Shown: positions 53,002 to 61,438 of the stretch, in pieces
Numbering within the stretch: the stretch's first letter is position 1
Layout: every line of letters begins with the position of its first letter
Origin: DASWZN01 sp036404435
Lineage (GTDB): Bacteria > Acidobacteriota > Terriglobia > Bryobacterales > Bryobacteraceae
Length of the DNA stretch: 64,000 nucleotides
Reading direction: 5' to 3'
Assembly (NCBI GenBank): GCA_036404435.1
Contig: DASWZN010000038.1
Location: 107,575-171,574 of the forward strand
Notes under the pieces: model-generated
Database searches by the model: none
Told to the model about the DNA's origin: nothing
The model's input: the letters and a program-made list of their open reading frames with translations, nothing else
Translations under genes and position numbers: made by a program

Positions 53002-53087
53002 CGGTCGATGGTCGATGGCCGACACTCGATGGCCTCCCAGCATCCACCATCGACTCCGCGTCCACCATCCACCATCGACCATCGGCC
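53002..53087. repeat. short inverted-repeat cluster between transketolase and purA
   Basis: GGTCGATGGTCGATGG on the left is matched inversely by CCACCATCGACCATCGG on the right, with further CATCGA and CCACCATC words between. It sits in the divergent promoter region and could fold into a cruciform or be a small dispersed repeat. Confidence 0.5.
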
Positions 53088-53120
53088 TTCCTCAGCTACA
53101 ATGGATAGGGTTTGGAACGA

Positions 53121-54425
53121 ATGAACAACGCGATCGTGATGGGCGCTCAGTGGGGCGACGAGGGAAAAGGCAAAATGGTGGACCTTTTCTCGGAGCATTT
53201 CGACATCGTCGCCCGCTACCAGGGGGGCCACAACGCCGGCCACACCGTCCGCATCGAAGATCGCAAACTGATCCTCAAGCTGGTTCCGACCGGCATCCTG
53301 CGCGACGGCAAACAGGCCGTCATCGGCAACGGCGTGGTGGTGGATCCGGAGGCGTTGCTGCGCGAGATCGAGGGCCTCGAAGCCGGCGGCATCTCCGTTC
53401 GCGACCGCCTGCGCATCAGCAGCCGCGCGCACGTCATCCTGCCTTTCCACCGCATGCTCGAGAAGCTCTCCGAATCCCGTCCGGACCGGGCCATAGGGAC
53501 CACCTCGCGCGGCATCGGCCCCTGCTACGAGGACAAAATCGCCCGCCGCGGCATCCGCATCGGCGACCTCATCGATGCCGCCGCTTTCCGCGAACTCTAC
53601 GACGCGCTGGCCGAGGATAAGGAGATTCTGCGCACCGCGTTCGGTCTGGGCGACCCGATCGATTTTGCGGGCGAACGCGAGCGCTACGTCGAGTTCGGCG
53701 CCCGCATCGCGCCCATGGTTACGGACACGGCGGCGCTGCTCAATGACGCCATTTCCGCCGGCAAGCGCGTCCTGTTCGAAGGCGCGCAGGGGACCATGCT
53801 CGATATCGACCACGGCACGTATCCCTATGTGACCTCGTCGAACGCGGGCGCGGGCGGCGCCTCCACCGGAACCGGCGTCCCGCCCACGCGCATGCAGGCG
53901 GTCATCGGCGTCTCGAAGGCCTACATCACGCGCGTCGGCGGCGGGCCCTTCCCGACCGAGTCCCACGACGAAAGCGGCGACGCCCTGCGCAAGGTGGGCA
54001 GCGAGTTCGGAGCCGTGACGGGCCGCCCCCGCCGCTGCGGCTGGTTCGACGTGCCCCTGCTCCGCTACACCGCCATGATCAACGGCTTCGACAGCCTGGT
54101 GATCACCAAGCTCGACGTGCTGGATGGCTTCGCCGAGATCCCCGTCTGCACCTCTTACCGGCTGTGCGGCCGCGAGACCAGCGAGATGCCGGCCTCCAAC
54201 CAGGCGCTGGCGGCCGTCGAGCCGGTCTACACCCGGATGCCGGGCTGGCAGTCGCCCACCGCCGGCACGACCCGCTACGAAGACCTGCCCGCCCGCGCCC
54301 AGGCCTACCTCGCGTTCCTCGCCGCCCAGACCGGCGTCGAAGTCGGCTGCATCTCAACCGGGCCGGAGCGGTCCGAGACGATCATGGTCCGGGGTTCCCG
54401 GCTCGAGCGGGTGCTGGCCCGCTAA
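53121..54425 (+). CDS. purA: adenylosuccinate synthetase
   Basis: 434 residues from ATG 53121 (TTG three codons upstream is in frame). Full-length family member: GAQWGDEGKGK (GTP/IMP site), QGGHNAGHTV, GTTSRGIGPCYEDK, EGAQGTMLDIDHGTYPYVTSSN, GRPRRCGWFD and the C-terminal TGPERSETI. Catalyses GTP-dependent conversion of IMP and aspartate to adenylosuccinate. A 919-nt decayed copy of its 3' two thirds lies downstream at 55494-56412. This copy is the functional one. Confidence 0.96.
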   Translation: MNNAIVMGAQWGDEGKGKMVDLFSEHFDIVARYQGGHNAGHTVRIEDRKLILKLVPTGILRDGKQAVIGNGVVVDPEALLREIEGLEAGGISVRDRLRISSRAHVILPFHRMLEKLSESRPDRAIGTTSRGIGPCYEDKIARRGIRIGDLIDAAAFRELYDALAEDKEILRTAFGLGDPIDFAGERERYVEFGARIAPMVTDTAALLNDAISAGKRVLFEGAQGTMLDIDHGTYPYVTSSNAGAGGASTGTGVPPTRMQAVIGVSKAYITRVGGGPFPTESHDESGDALRKVGSEFGAVTGRPRRCGWFDVPLLRYTAMINGFDSLVITKLDVLDGFAEIPVCTSYRLCGRETSEMPASNQALAAVEPVYTRMPGWQSPTAGTTRYEDLPARAQAYLAFLAAQTGVEVGCISTGPERSETIMVRGSRLERVLAR

Positions 54426-54504
54426 GCCGCGGCGCCCGCCCGCGACCGTCCCGGCTGTTTCAGCAACGCCGGCTCAATGTATACTAGCTGGGAACCGGAG
54501 GCCC

Positions 54505-55482
54505 ATGCGCGGACGCGAGCGTTTGTCTGTGCTCACATTGTTCCTACTGCTGAGCTGCGGGGCTCGGGCGTCGGCGCCTGCCGACAACTCAGCCGCCAAA
54601 CCGCAGGCGATCAAGCAGGAGCCGACCGGGTACCTGAGAGGCGAGGTGGACGGACGTAGTCTGTCGATCGTCTACGACGGCATCGATGCCAGGCTCGGCG
54701 GGGTGCGATGGCGTATCCGAGGAGACGGGAAAGTGGAACGGCAAGCCGTCCGGAGCGACCCGCCACCCGCCAGCGATCTCACCCGAGCCGACGTTCGCGA
54801 CCTGGTGCGCATCCTGATTCAAGAACAGGCCTGGGTGCAACAGGGCGATCCGAGCAAGCTGGAAGGGGCGGTGGCGCATTTGCGGATCCGCATCGGCCGG
54901 CTGGAGAGCGACATCGTGGAGAGCCAGTCCGCATCCCCGGAAGGGCCCGCCCTCCAGGTGAGGGACTGGGTTGAGGGCTGGATGGACTGGCCGAAAGCGC
55001 TGTTCCTGCGAAGACAGGGGGAGCGCTTGGGGGTCTGGGGCCGCTTCTGGCTGTCGCTGGGTGTGGCGGCGGTCACGTTCTGCCTGATGCCGCCGGCGTC
55101 GCGTCGTCGCAGCAATATCGATTCGCCCTTCGTGAGGTTCTTCCTGTGCGGGCTTCTCATTGCGAACTGCTGTCTGTTCGCTTTCCTTCTTATCTCCGGA
55201 CACATCGGGGCGAGCATCGGCGCGCTTTGTTTCCTGGGTCCGTTCATCGCCTATTTCGCTCTGGCGGCGCTGTATAACTTCCTGGGGGAGGTTTCGTCCA
55301 CGACGGTCGGCAGGGACACTGAGTTCTTGCCATTCAGGGTGAAGACCACCACCAGGTATCGGGTGATCACGGGAATCGACGCGCTCCTGGTGGGGCATCG
55401 CCGCATGTCCCGGGTGTTGGTATTGGTCCAGGTCGCGAATCTCTACCTGCTGGCGTCGTACCTCTGGCTGGCACAAAGCTGA
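54505..55482 (+). CDS. membrane protein with lipobox-like N-terminus, unknown function
   Basis: 325 residues; ATG 54505 with GGAGG spaced 3 nt, and TATACT at 54480 as a likely -10. The N-terminus (LTLFLLLSCGARA) looks like a lipoprotein signal. A soluble middle part is followed by three or four hydrophobic segments (about 190-205, 220-250, 255-275, 295-320). It sits between the intact purA and the decayed purA copy, so it was part of a duplication or insertion there. Confidence 0.7.
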   Translation: MRGRERLSVLTLFLLLSCGARASAPADNSAAKPQAIKQEPTGYLRGEVDGRSLSIVYDGIDARLGGVRWRIRGDGKVERQAVRSDPPPASDLTRADVRDLVRILIQEQAWVQQGDPSKLEGAVAHLRIRIGRLESDIVESQSASPEGPALQVRDWVEGWMDWPKALFLRRQGERLGVWGRFWLSLGVAAVTFCLMPPASRRRSNIDSPFVRFFLCGLLIANCCLFAFLLISGHIGASIGALCFLGPFIAYFALAALYNFLGEVSSTTVGRDTEFLPFRVKTTTRYRVITGIDALLVGHRRMSRVLVLVQVANLYLLASYLWLAQS

Positions 55483-55493
55483 GCGGACGCCCC

Positions 55494-56412
55494 GGACCAC
55501 CTCCCGGGGCATCGGCCCCTGCTACGAGGACAAGATCGCCCGCCGCGGCATCCGCATCGGCGACCTCATCGATGCCGCTGCTTTCCGCGAACTCTACGAC
55601 GCGCTAGCCGAGGATAAGGAGATTCTGCGCACCGCGTTCGGTCTGGGCGACCCAATCGATTTTGCGGGCGAGCGCGAGCGCTACGTCGAGTTCGGCGCCC
55701 GCATCGCGCCCATGGTCGCGGACACGGCGGTGCTGCTCAATGGCGCCATTTCCGCCGGCAAGCGCGTCCTGTTCGAAGGCGCGCAAGGGACGATGCTCGA
55801 TATCGATCACGGCACGTATCCTTACGTGACCTCGTCGAACGCGGGCGCGGGCGGCGCCTCCACCGGAACCGGCGTCCCGCCCACACGCATGCAGGCGGTC
55901 ATCGGCGTCTCGAAGGCCTATATCACGCGCGTCGGCGGCGGGCCCTTCCCGACGGAGTCCCACGACGAAAGCGGCGACGCCCTGCGCAAAGTGGGCAGCG
56001 AGTTCGGAGCCGTGACCGGCCGTCCCCGCCGCTGCGGCTGGTTCGACGTGCCCCTGCTCCGCTACACCGCCATGATCAACGGCTTCGACAGCCTGGTCAT
56101 TACCAAGCTCGACGTGCTGGATGGCTTCGCCGAGATCCCCGTCTGCACCTCTTACCGGCTGTGCGGCCGCGAGACCAGCGAGATGCCGGCGTCCAACCAG
56201 GCGCTGGCGGCCGTCGAGCCGGTCTACACCCCTGGCAGTCGCCCACCGCCGGCATGACCCGCTACGAAGACCTGCCCGCCCGCGCCAAGGCCTACCTCGC
56301 GTTCCTCGCCGCCCAGACCGGCGTCGAAGTCGGCTGCATTTCGACCGGGCCGGAGCGGTCCGAGACCATCCTCGTGCGCGGTTCGCGGCTCGAACGCGTG
56401 CTGGCGCGCTAA
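55494..56412 (+). pseudogene. truncated, frameshifted second copy of purA
   Basis: Near-identical (about 97 percent by eye) to 53497-54425. It starts at the codon for TTSRGIGPCYEDK, lacking ~125 N-terminal codons including the GDEGKGK site, and has a 10-nt deletion at about 56230 (GGATGCCGGG of copy 1 missing) that shifts the frame after VYT. It cannot make an active enzyme. It ends in an intrinsic-terminator-like hairpin absent from copy 1. Confidence 0.92.
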
Positions 56413-56425
56413 GGCGCCTTTTTCT
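56403..56425 (+). terminator. intrinsic terminator at the end of the purA copy
   Basis: GGCGC (56403-56407) pairs with GCGCC (56414-56418) around a 6-nt loop, followed by TTTTTCTT. The stem overlaps the stop codon region of the copy. Copy 1 lacks the T-run. Confidence 0.6.
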
Positions 56426-56582
56426 TGTGAAAGGCCCTGTTCACAGGAGTCGGTCGAGACTGTACGATCACGGTCCTGTGCGATCGCAGATCATTGGCCT
56501 ACTGACACCCTGAGGGCGCCGGAGTTCGTTTGCGTGCGGCTCCCGCGAGCTACAAGGTCGTTTGTAGTCCAATAGTTGGCGC

Positions 56583-57131
56583 CTATGCCGTCTTGCGACG
56601 GCGGATCAGACTGAAGGATGCCAGCCCGATGCCGAGTAGAATGAGCGATGTGGGCTCCGGCACCGCATCGTCAGCCAGGATGGAAACGTCGCTCGTGCCG
56701 CAGCATATACCGATGCCATTCAAGCTTCCAATCAGGGCGGTAACGTCCTGGATCTCCCCCGTCGTCTGGAGGCAGGCTGTGGTCGGTCCGGGGATGCAAG
56801 GCGTTCCAATCGCGCTATTGCCCGAGAGGAAGCCATCAAACTCGAGCGAGTCACCTGCATATTCAGGTGAATCGTGACCCGCGTCGCTGAACAGAACGTC
56901 GGTAATGATGCCGGCGCCATTCGTGAAATCAATAATGAAGACGGCGCCGTATACCGCCGAGTCCCAATCCAGGGTGGCCGCGACGCCTGTGTCGCCGCTG
57001 TTGATGGTGCCCGAGAAGGGACCATAGATGTCATCCGACACAATCACCTGGTCGATCACAGCCGCGTAACTCGACAGCGAAGCCGCCAACAAAATCGCCG
57101 TTGCAGCCAGAACCTTCGGCAATGCGTTCAT
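56583..57131 (-). CDS. PEP-CTERM sorted exported protein
   Basis: 182 residues with GGAGG before the ATG. Signal peptide (MNALPKVLAATAILLAASLSSYAA), a beta-rich body containing two Cys pairs, and a C-terminal VPEPTSLILLGIGLASFSLIRRRK: the Pro-Glu-Pro motif, hydrophobic helix and basic tail of the PEP-CTERM/exosortase system. Such proteins are processed at the envelope and often linked to extracellular polysaccharide. No exosortase gene is in the window. Confidence 0.92.
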   Translation of the reverse strand: MNALPKVLAATAILLAASLSSYAAVIDQVIVSDDIYGPFSGTINSGDTGVAATLDWDSAVYGAVFIIDFTNGAGIITDVLFSDAGHDSPEYAGDSLEFDGFLSGNSAIGTPCIPGPTTACLQTTGEIQDVTALIGSLNGIGICCGTSDVSILADDAVPEPTSLILLGIGLASFSLIRRRKTA

Positions 57132-57310
57132 GGTGATCGCCTCCGTGTCGGATTATACGTCAAGCCCGTACTTGTAGCACTTTCATAGAGTCAAGTCCAT
57201 AGGCTCGAGTACTAGAACTAAAGGTTCTGATCGGAGCGCAGGGGATCGATCCGCAGAAGATCTTGCGAATGAGCCGTATACCGGGAACGGTCCGCCTCTC
57301 TAAAATGGCC

Positions 57311-57339
57311 TTTACAAATAAAGAATGATGTGTCATTAT
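57311..57339 (+). promoter_or_regulatory. sigma70-like promoter, probably leaderless
   Basis: TTTACA (57311-57316), 17-nt spacer, CATTAT (57334-57339), then 7 nt to the ATG at 57347. The start point would fall on the start codon. Confidence 0.5.
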
Positions 57340-57346
57340 TTATTGT

Positions 57347-58246
57347 ATGAGACGACTGATCCGTTCCTTGCTGGCTTCTCTACCCCCGCTACTGATCTAC
57401 TTTGTCGCCCTCCCCTGGGCCGCTCTCCGGCTCGATCACCGGTTTGCCCTCGTCTGGCGGCTTCCCTTCTGGATGGAACCCGTCGCCGCGGTCTTGGTGC
57501 TGGCCGGTGCCGCCCTGGGCATCTGGTCCTTCTGGGCGCTCACCTTCCGCGGCGACGGAACGCCGAATCCCCTGGCGCCGACGGTGCGCCTGGTCGATTC
57601 CGGTCCGTTTCGCCGCTCGCGCAACCCGCTCATGCTGGGCGGATGGCTATGCGGCGTGGGACTGGCCTGCCTGCTGCGCTCACCCTGCCTCCTCGCCATC
57701 GTCGGCATCATCGCCATGGCCGGCATGTTCTACGTGCGCCGCCTGGAGGAGCCCGGCCTCGCGGCCCGCTTCGGCAATGCCTGGATGCGCTACGCCAGCC
57801 GCACTCCGCGCTGGATCGCCCTGCTGCTGGTGGTGGCGGCGACGGTGGCGGCCGTGCCCGCCGTCAGCGTCGACCGCCCCGCGCCGCCCGCCCTCACCCA
57901 GCCCGCGGTCCTGGTGCAGATCCGCTGCAAGCCCGGTACCGCCTATCAGTGGCGGGCCGCCTTCGATCAGCACGTGAAGCCCGCGATCGACGAAGTGATC
58001 GCTCGCGGCGACACCTTCACCGACTTCCAGTTCATCGAGGCCGCGCTCCCCTGGCAGTCGTTCGATTTCGTCCTGCTGTACACCGGCAAGACCTTCGCCG
58101 GCCTCGACCGGCCCAGCCCTTTCCCGCATTACGTGGCGCTGTTCCAGCGCGAGGGCTCGCTCCGCGCGCTGACCGCCCTCAAGGAAATGGGCTCTTACGA
58201 GGACCAGGTCACCGTCACGTTGGTCCACCTGAGCAGGGCGAGGTGA
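57347..58246 (+). CDS. isoprenylcysteine/phospholipid methyltransferase-like membrane protein with extra C-terminal domain
   Basis: 299 residues. Four or five N-terminal hydrophobic segments contain the ICMT/PEMT-type motifs GDGTPNPLAP, GPFRRSRNPLMLG and a later AWMRYASRTPRW, so it is likely a SAM-dependent membrane methyltransferase. The last ~115 residues are a soluble alpha/beta domain (VLVQIRCKPGTAYQWRAAFDQHVKPAIDE) resembling small ABM-type oxygenase-like folds; I do not recognise this fusion. No Shine-Dalgarno, consistent with the leaderless promoter. The stop lies 4 nt before the epimerase start. Confidence 0.75.
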   Translation: MRRLIRSLLASLPPLLIYFVALPWAALRLDHRFALVWRLPFWMEPVAAVLVLAGAALGIWSFWALTFRGDGTPNPLAPTVRLVDSGPFRRSRNPLMLGGWLCGVGLACLLRSPCLLAIVGIIAMAGMFYVRRLEEPGLAARFGNAWMRYASRTPRWIALLLVVAATVAAVPAVSVDRPAPPALTQPAVLVQIRCKPGTAYQWRAAFDQHVKPAIDEVIARGDTFTDFQFIEAALPWQSFDFVLLYTGKTFAGLDRPSPFPHYVALFQREGSLRALTALKEMGSYEDQVTVTLVHLSRAR

Positions 58247-58250
58247 CGCC

Positions 58251-59132
58251 GTGCACATCCTGGTGACCGGAGTCGGCGGCTTCATCGGCCGTGTGGTGGT
58301 AAGAAGAGCGCGGGCGCGCGGCTGGGACGTGACGGGCGTCGCCCGGCGGCCATGCCCCGAGGCCGATCGAATCGCCGATCTTCGCCAGCCCATCGAAGGT
58401 TGGCCCGCGCCCGACGCCGTGATCCACCTGGCCGGCGCCTACGCCGGCTGCGGCGCGCGCGAGCTGGCCCAGACCGACCTGGCGATGGCCCGCAATCTGC
58501 TCACCTGGGGGAGCCGGAGCGTGCGCCGATGGGTTTTCGCGAGCGCAGCGGAAGTCTACGGCGACATTGCCGGCGAGGCCGGCGAGAGCTGGCCGTGCCG
58601 TCCGGTCATCCCCTTTGGGAGAGCGAAGCTCGAAATTGAGAGAATGTTCCAGGCGGCGGAGTTGCCCGAACTGGCCATCTGCCGCCTGGGCGAAGTCTAC
58701 GGCCCGGACAGCCGGATCCTCAGCGAGCTCGGCGGCCGGCTGCGCCGCGGCTTCTGTCCCTGGCCTGGAGATGGCGAAGTGAAGATCAGTTTTCTGCACG
58801 TGGAGGACGCGGCCGAAGCTCTCCTGCTGGCCGTGGCGCGCGGCTCGGGCGTCTACAACGTGGGCGACTGCGAACCGGCGACCTGGCGCCAGTTCCTGGA
58901 TTCGATGGCGGAGCTGCTGTGCGTCCGGCGCGCGATCTACCTGCCCCTGCCGGTGGCGCGCTGCTACGCGGCCCTCGCCTCCTGGGCGGATCGGGCCGTC
59001 ACGCCGCACGTGCTCCGGCTGCTGACCACGCCCAAGGTGCTTTCGAGCGCGCGCATACGCGACGAACTCGGATTTGTGCCGCGCTACCCCGCCTTTCGCG
59101 CCGGCCTCGAGGAGGCGCTCCGTGGCCTATAG
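58251..59132 (+). CDS. NAD-dependent epimerase/dehydratase (SDR family)
   Basis: 293 residues from GTG 58251. Rossmann motif VTGVGGFIG (5-13). Extended-SDR active site: Ser98 (FASAAEVYG) and Lys126, but the usual Tyr of YxxxK is Phe122 (PFGRAKLE), so catalytic activity is doubtful or altered. Substrate is likely a nucleotide sugar or similar. The start is 4 nt after the methyltransferase and the end overlaps the TetR gene by 11 nt. Confidence 0.85.
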   Translation: MHILVTGVGGFIGRVVVRRARARGWDVTGVARRPCPEADRIADLRQPIEGWPAPDAVIHLAGAYAGCGARELAQTDLAMARNLLTWGSRSVRRWVFASAAEVYGDIAGEAGESWPCRPVIPFGRAKLEIERMFQAAELPELAICRLGEVYGPDSRILSELGGRLRRGFCPWPGDGEVKISFLHVEDAAEALLLAVARGSGVYNVGDCEPATWRQFLDSMAELLCVRRAIYLPLPVARCYAALASWADRAVTPHVLRLLTTPKVLSSARIRDELGFVPRYPAFRAGLEEALRGL

Positions 59133-59736
59133 GACCAGCGAGAAGATGGCCGAGCGCAAGCGCGCGCGCCGCCGCCGCTTCCTCGACACGGCCATCGCGG
59201 TGTTCGGCCGGCTCGGCTATCATGCCGCGACCGTGCCCATGATCGTGGCCGAAGCCGGTAGCTCCACGGGCGCGTTCTACCTCTACTTCCGCAACAAGGA
59301 GGACGTCTACGCCGAGGCCCTCTTCGAAATCGGCGCGCGCCTGGCCGCGGCGCTCAACACGGCGATTGCGCGCGAGACCGGGACCGCGGCGCAGATGGCC
59401 GCGGCCGTCGAGGGCTTCGTGCGCTGGCTGGCCGAAAACCCGCCGGAGACCCGCATGTTGATGGAGGCGGCGTCGCTCGGTGGCCGTCCCGAGGAGGTGC
59501 GCCGGGAGGTGATCGAAAGCCACGTGCGGTCGGTCGCGGCGGCGCTCGAAAGGGCGGCGCCTTGGATCGACGCCGCCGACCGCGGCGTGGTGGCCCGCTG
59601 CTGGACCGGCGCCGTGATCGAGGCGGCCGCGGCTTGGCTGCGGATGCCGCCGGCCGAGCGCCCCGACGCCGCGCGCCTGGCCAGCACCGTCAAAAGCTTC
59701 AACCTGCGCGGAGTGGGGTTGGACGCCGGCAAATGA
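59122..59736 (+). CDS. TetR-family transcriptional regulator
   Basis: 204 residues from GTG 59122, chosen because GAGGAGG lies 7-13 nt upstream; it overlaps the epimerase by 11 nt. The HTH is FLDTAIAVFGRLGYHAATVPMIVAEAGSSTGAFYLYFRNKEDVYAE, the typical TetR first three helices. The C-terminal ligand domain is Ala-rich. It probably regulates the epimerase/methyltransferase operon in which it sits. Confidence 0.9.
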   Translation: MAYRTSEKMAERKRARRRRFLDTAIAVFGRLGYHAATVPMIVAEAGSSTGAFYLYFRNKEDVYAEALFEIGARLAAALNTAIARETGTAAQMAAAVEGFVRWLAENPPETRMLMEAASLGGRPEEVRREVIESHVRSVAAALERAAPWIDAADRGVVARCWTGAVIEAAAAWLRMPPAERPDAARLASTVKSFNLRGVGLDAGK

Positions 59737-59829
59737 GTCCTTTTCGTGGCGCACGCACTCTTGCGTGCCGCCCCGAGACTCATCTCGACGCCTGCGCTAG
59801 CGAGCCGCCTGCCGGCCAAGCCGCGACCG

Positions 59830-60852
59830 TCAGGGATCGGTCTTTCCGTTGGGCGGTGGCTGTCTCGCTTGTTTCTTGAGTTCGCGAATGCGCTGCTGCA
59901 CGGCGGCGGGGGTTTCGCCCTTCTTCAGCAGTGCGGCTCTTAGTACGTACTCCGCAAACGGAAAGGCGCGCCGCTTGTCCTCCACGATCGTATTGACGGC
60001 GCTTTCCGCCGCCTCATCCATGAGGCCTAAGTTGAATTTGGCGACAGCATTGTAGAACATCGCGCGGGGAATGACCCCCATCTCCAGGCTGATCGCCCGA
60101 TCTGTGAGAGCGGCCGCCTCGCTCCACTGGCGCCGCTCGATCGCCAAGCCAGCGAGGTGAACCAGGGGCCTGGCCAGGATCGCGTTCGCCGTGCTAGCCG
60201 CTTCATAAGCGGCGTTCGCCTCTTGCGTCTTGCCCTGCTTCTCGAGCGCTTGCCCCGACTCGTGCCATGCCCTGGCGAGGGTCGCGGCCGCAGCAATCGC
60301 CGCTTCATAAGCCTGACGAACCCCCTCCGCCTGCCCCTGCTTCTCGAGCGCCTGCCCCAGTTCGTCCCACGCCAGAGCGTGGTTCGGGTAGAGCTTGACT
60401 GCCTTACGGAGGAGGCCCTCGGCTTCTGTCCACTTCTTGCGACCCATGGCGGCCTCGCCCTCGCCGAAGGCTTGACCGGCGACTACCGGGACGCTCTTCA
60501 GGGTGCGGTCCCACAGGTCCCCTTCGATGCCGCGGCGACTCAGGACGATGTGGAGCGGCCATTTGGCCGATCCGGGGCTGCACGCCCAGACCTTCCTGTC
60601 GCCGAAACCACGTAGCGAGAAAGTCACAGAGGAGCCGACAGCGAGGCTGGCGCTGTAGCCCCCGTCCCTGTCGACGCGGGCATGGCCGCGGGAGCACCTG
60701 GCCCTCGGGGCTCCGGGAGGAGGGCTGCCGTCCTCCAGGATCACGTGGACGCTGAATACTGCGTTGGCGCCCTCACGCGCCGAGGAAGGAGCATGGGCGG
60801 GCAGAGTGCCCCAGCCTCCGAAAAGGCCCAGCAGGACTGTCAGGGGCCACAT
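59830..60852 (-). CDS. secreted TPR-containing protein
   Basis: 340 residues from ATG 60852 (MWPLTVLLGLFGG signal). An N-terminal beta domain (VHVILEDGSPPPGAPRARC, GDRKVWACSP) is followed by three to four TPR repeats (WTEAEGLLRKAVKLYPNHALAWDELGQALEKQGQAE and the next). Likely periplasmic. In-frame start codons upstream to 60885 exist. No partner gene is evident. Confidence 0.8.
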   Translation of the reverse strand: MWPLTVLLGLFGGWGTLPAHAPSSAREGANAVFSVHVILEDGSPPPGAPRARCSRGHARVDRDGGYSASLAVGSSVTFSLRGFGDRKVWACSPGSAKWPLHIVLSRRGIEGDLWDRTLKSVPVVAGQAFGEGEAAMGRKKWTEAEGLLRKAVKLYPNHALAWDELGQALEKQGQAEGVRQAYEAAIAAAATLARAWHESGQALEKQGKTQEANAAYEAASTANAILARPLVHLAGLAIERRQWSEAAALTDRAISLEMGVIPRAMFYNAVAKFNLGLMDEAAESAVNTIVEDKRRAFPFAEYVLRAALLKKGETPAAVQQRIRELKKQARQPPPNGKTDP

Positions 60853-60931
60853 ACGAGAGCCGCGTTCCTCCAGCACCGGAATCATTATAGTGCGATCCGC
60901 GATACTGAAGGTTCGCTATGGTTGTCGATCG

Positions 60932-61438
60932 ATGACTGCTGGCCTCGCTACCGTGGACGCCATCCTCTCCGGATACCGCCCCGAGCTGGGCGCGGACTTC
61001 GAGAGGTACCGAAATCACGCTTCCCGCGTCTTCTTGCGCTGTTGCCGCATCCTGGCGGAGCCGGATGCGGCAACAATCGAGAAGATCGCCGTCGCCGCGG
61101 CGTTTCACGATCTGGCGATCTGGACCGAGGGGACCTACGACTACCTCCGGCCCTCGTGCAGGCTGGCGCGGCAGTATCTGGCTGGGATCGGCCGGAGCGA
61201 CTGGGCCGCCGAAATCGAGGCCATGATCGCCTGGCACCACAAGATCACGCCCTGCCGCGCGTCCGGCCCGCTCGCCGAGGCCTTCCGGCGCGCGGATTGG
61301 CGGGACATTCTCCTGATGCCGCTCCCGGAGACATGCCCCGCCCTCCCCAATGCCGGCTTCCACCTGCGCCTGGCTCAACTCACCTGGAACTGGGCGAAAC
61401 GCCATCCACTCGATCCGCTTCCCATGATGAGGTGGTGA
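60932..61438 (+). CDS. small HD-domain phosphohydrolase-like protein
   Basis: 168 residues from ATG 60932. HD motif His29 (YRNHASRVFLRCC), His59-Asp60 (AAAFHDLAIW), His102-103 (WHHKI) and Asp122 (FRRADWRD) in the usual order. Likely hydrolyses nucleotides or phosphoesters; substrate unknown. The 3' end overlaps the convergent DUF4382-like gene by 59 nt. Confidence 0.75.
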   Translation: MTAGLATVDAILSGYRPELGADFERYRNHASRVFLRCCRILAEPDAATIEKIAVAAAFHDLAIWTEGTYDYLRPSCRLARQYLAGIGRSDWAAEIEAMIAWHHKITPCRASGPLAEAFRRADWRDILLMPLPETCPALPNAGFHLRLAQLTWNWAKRHPLDPLPMMRW

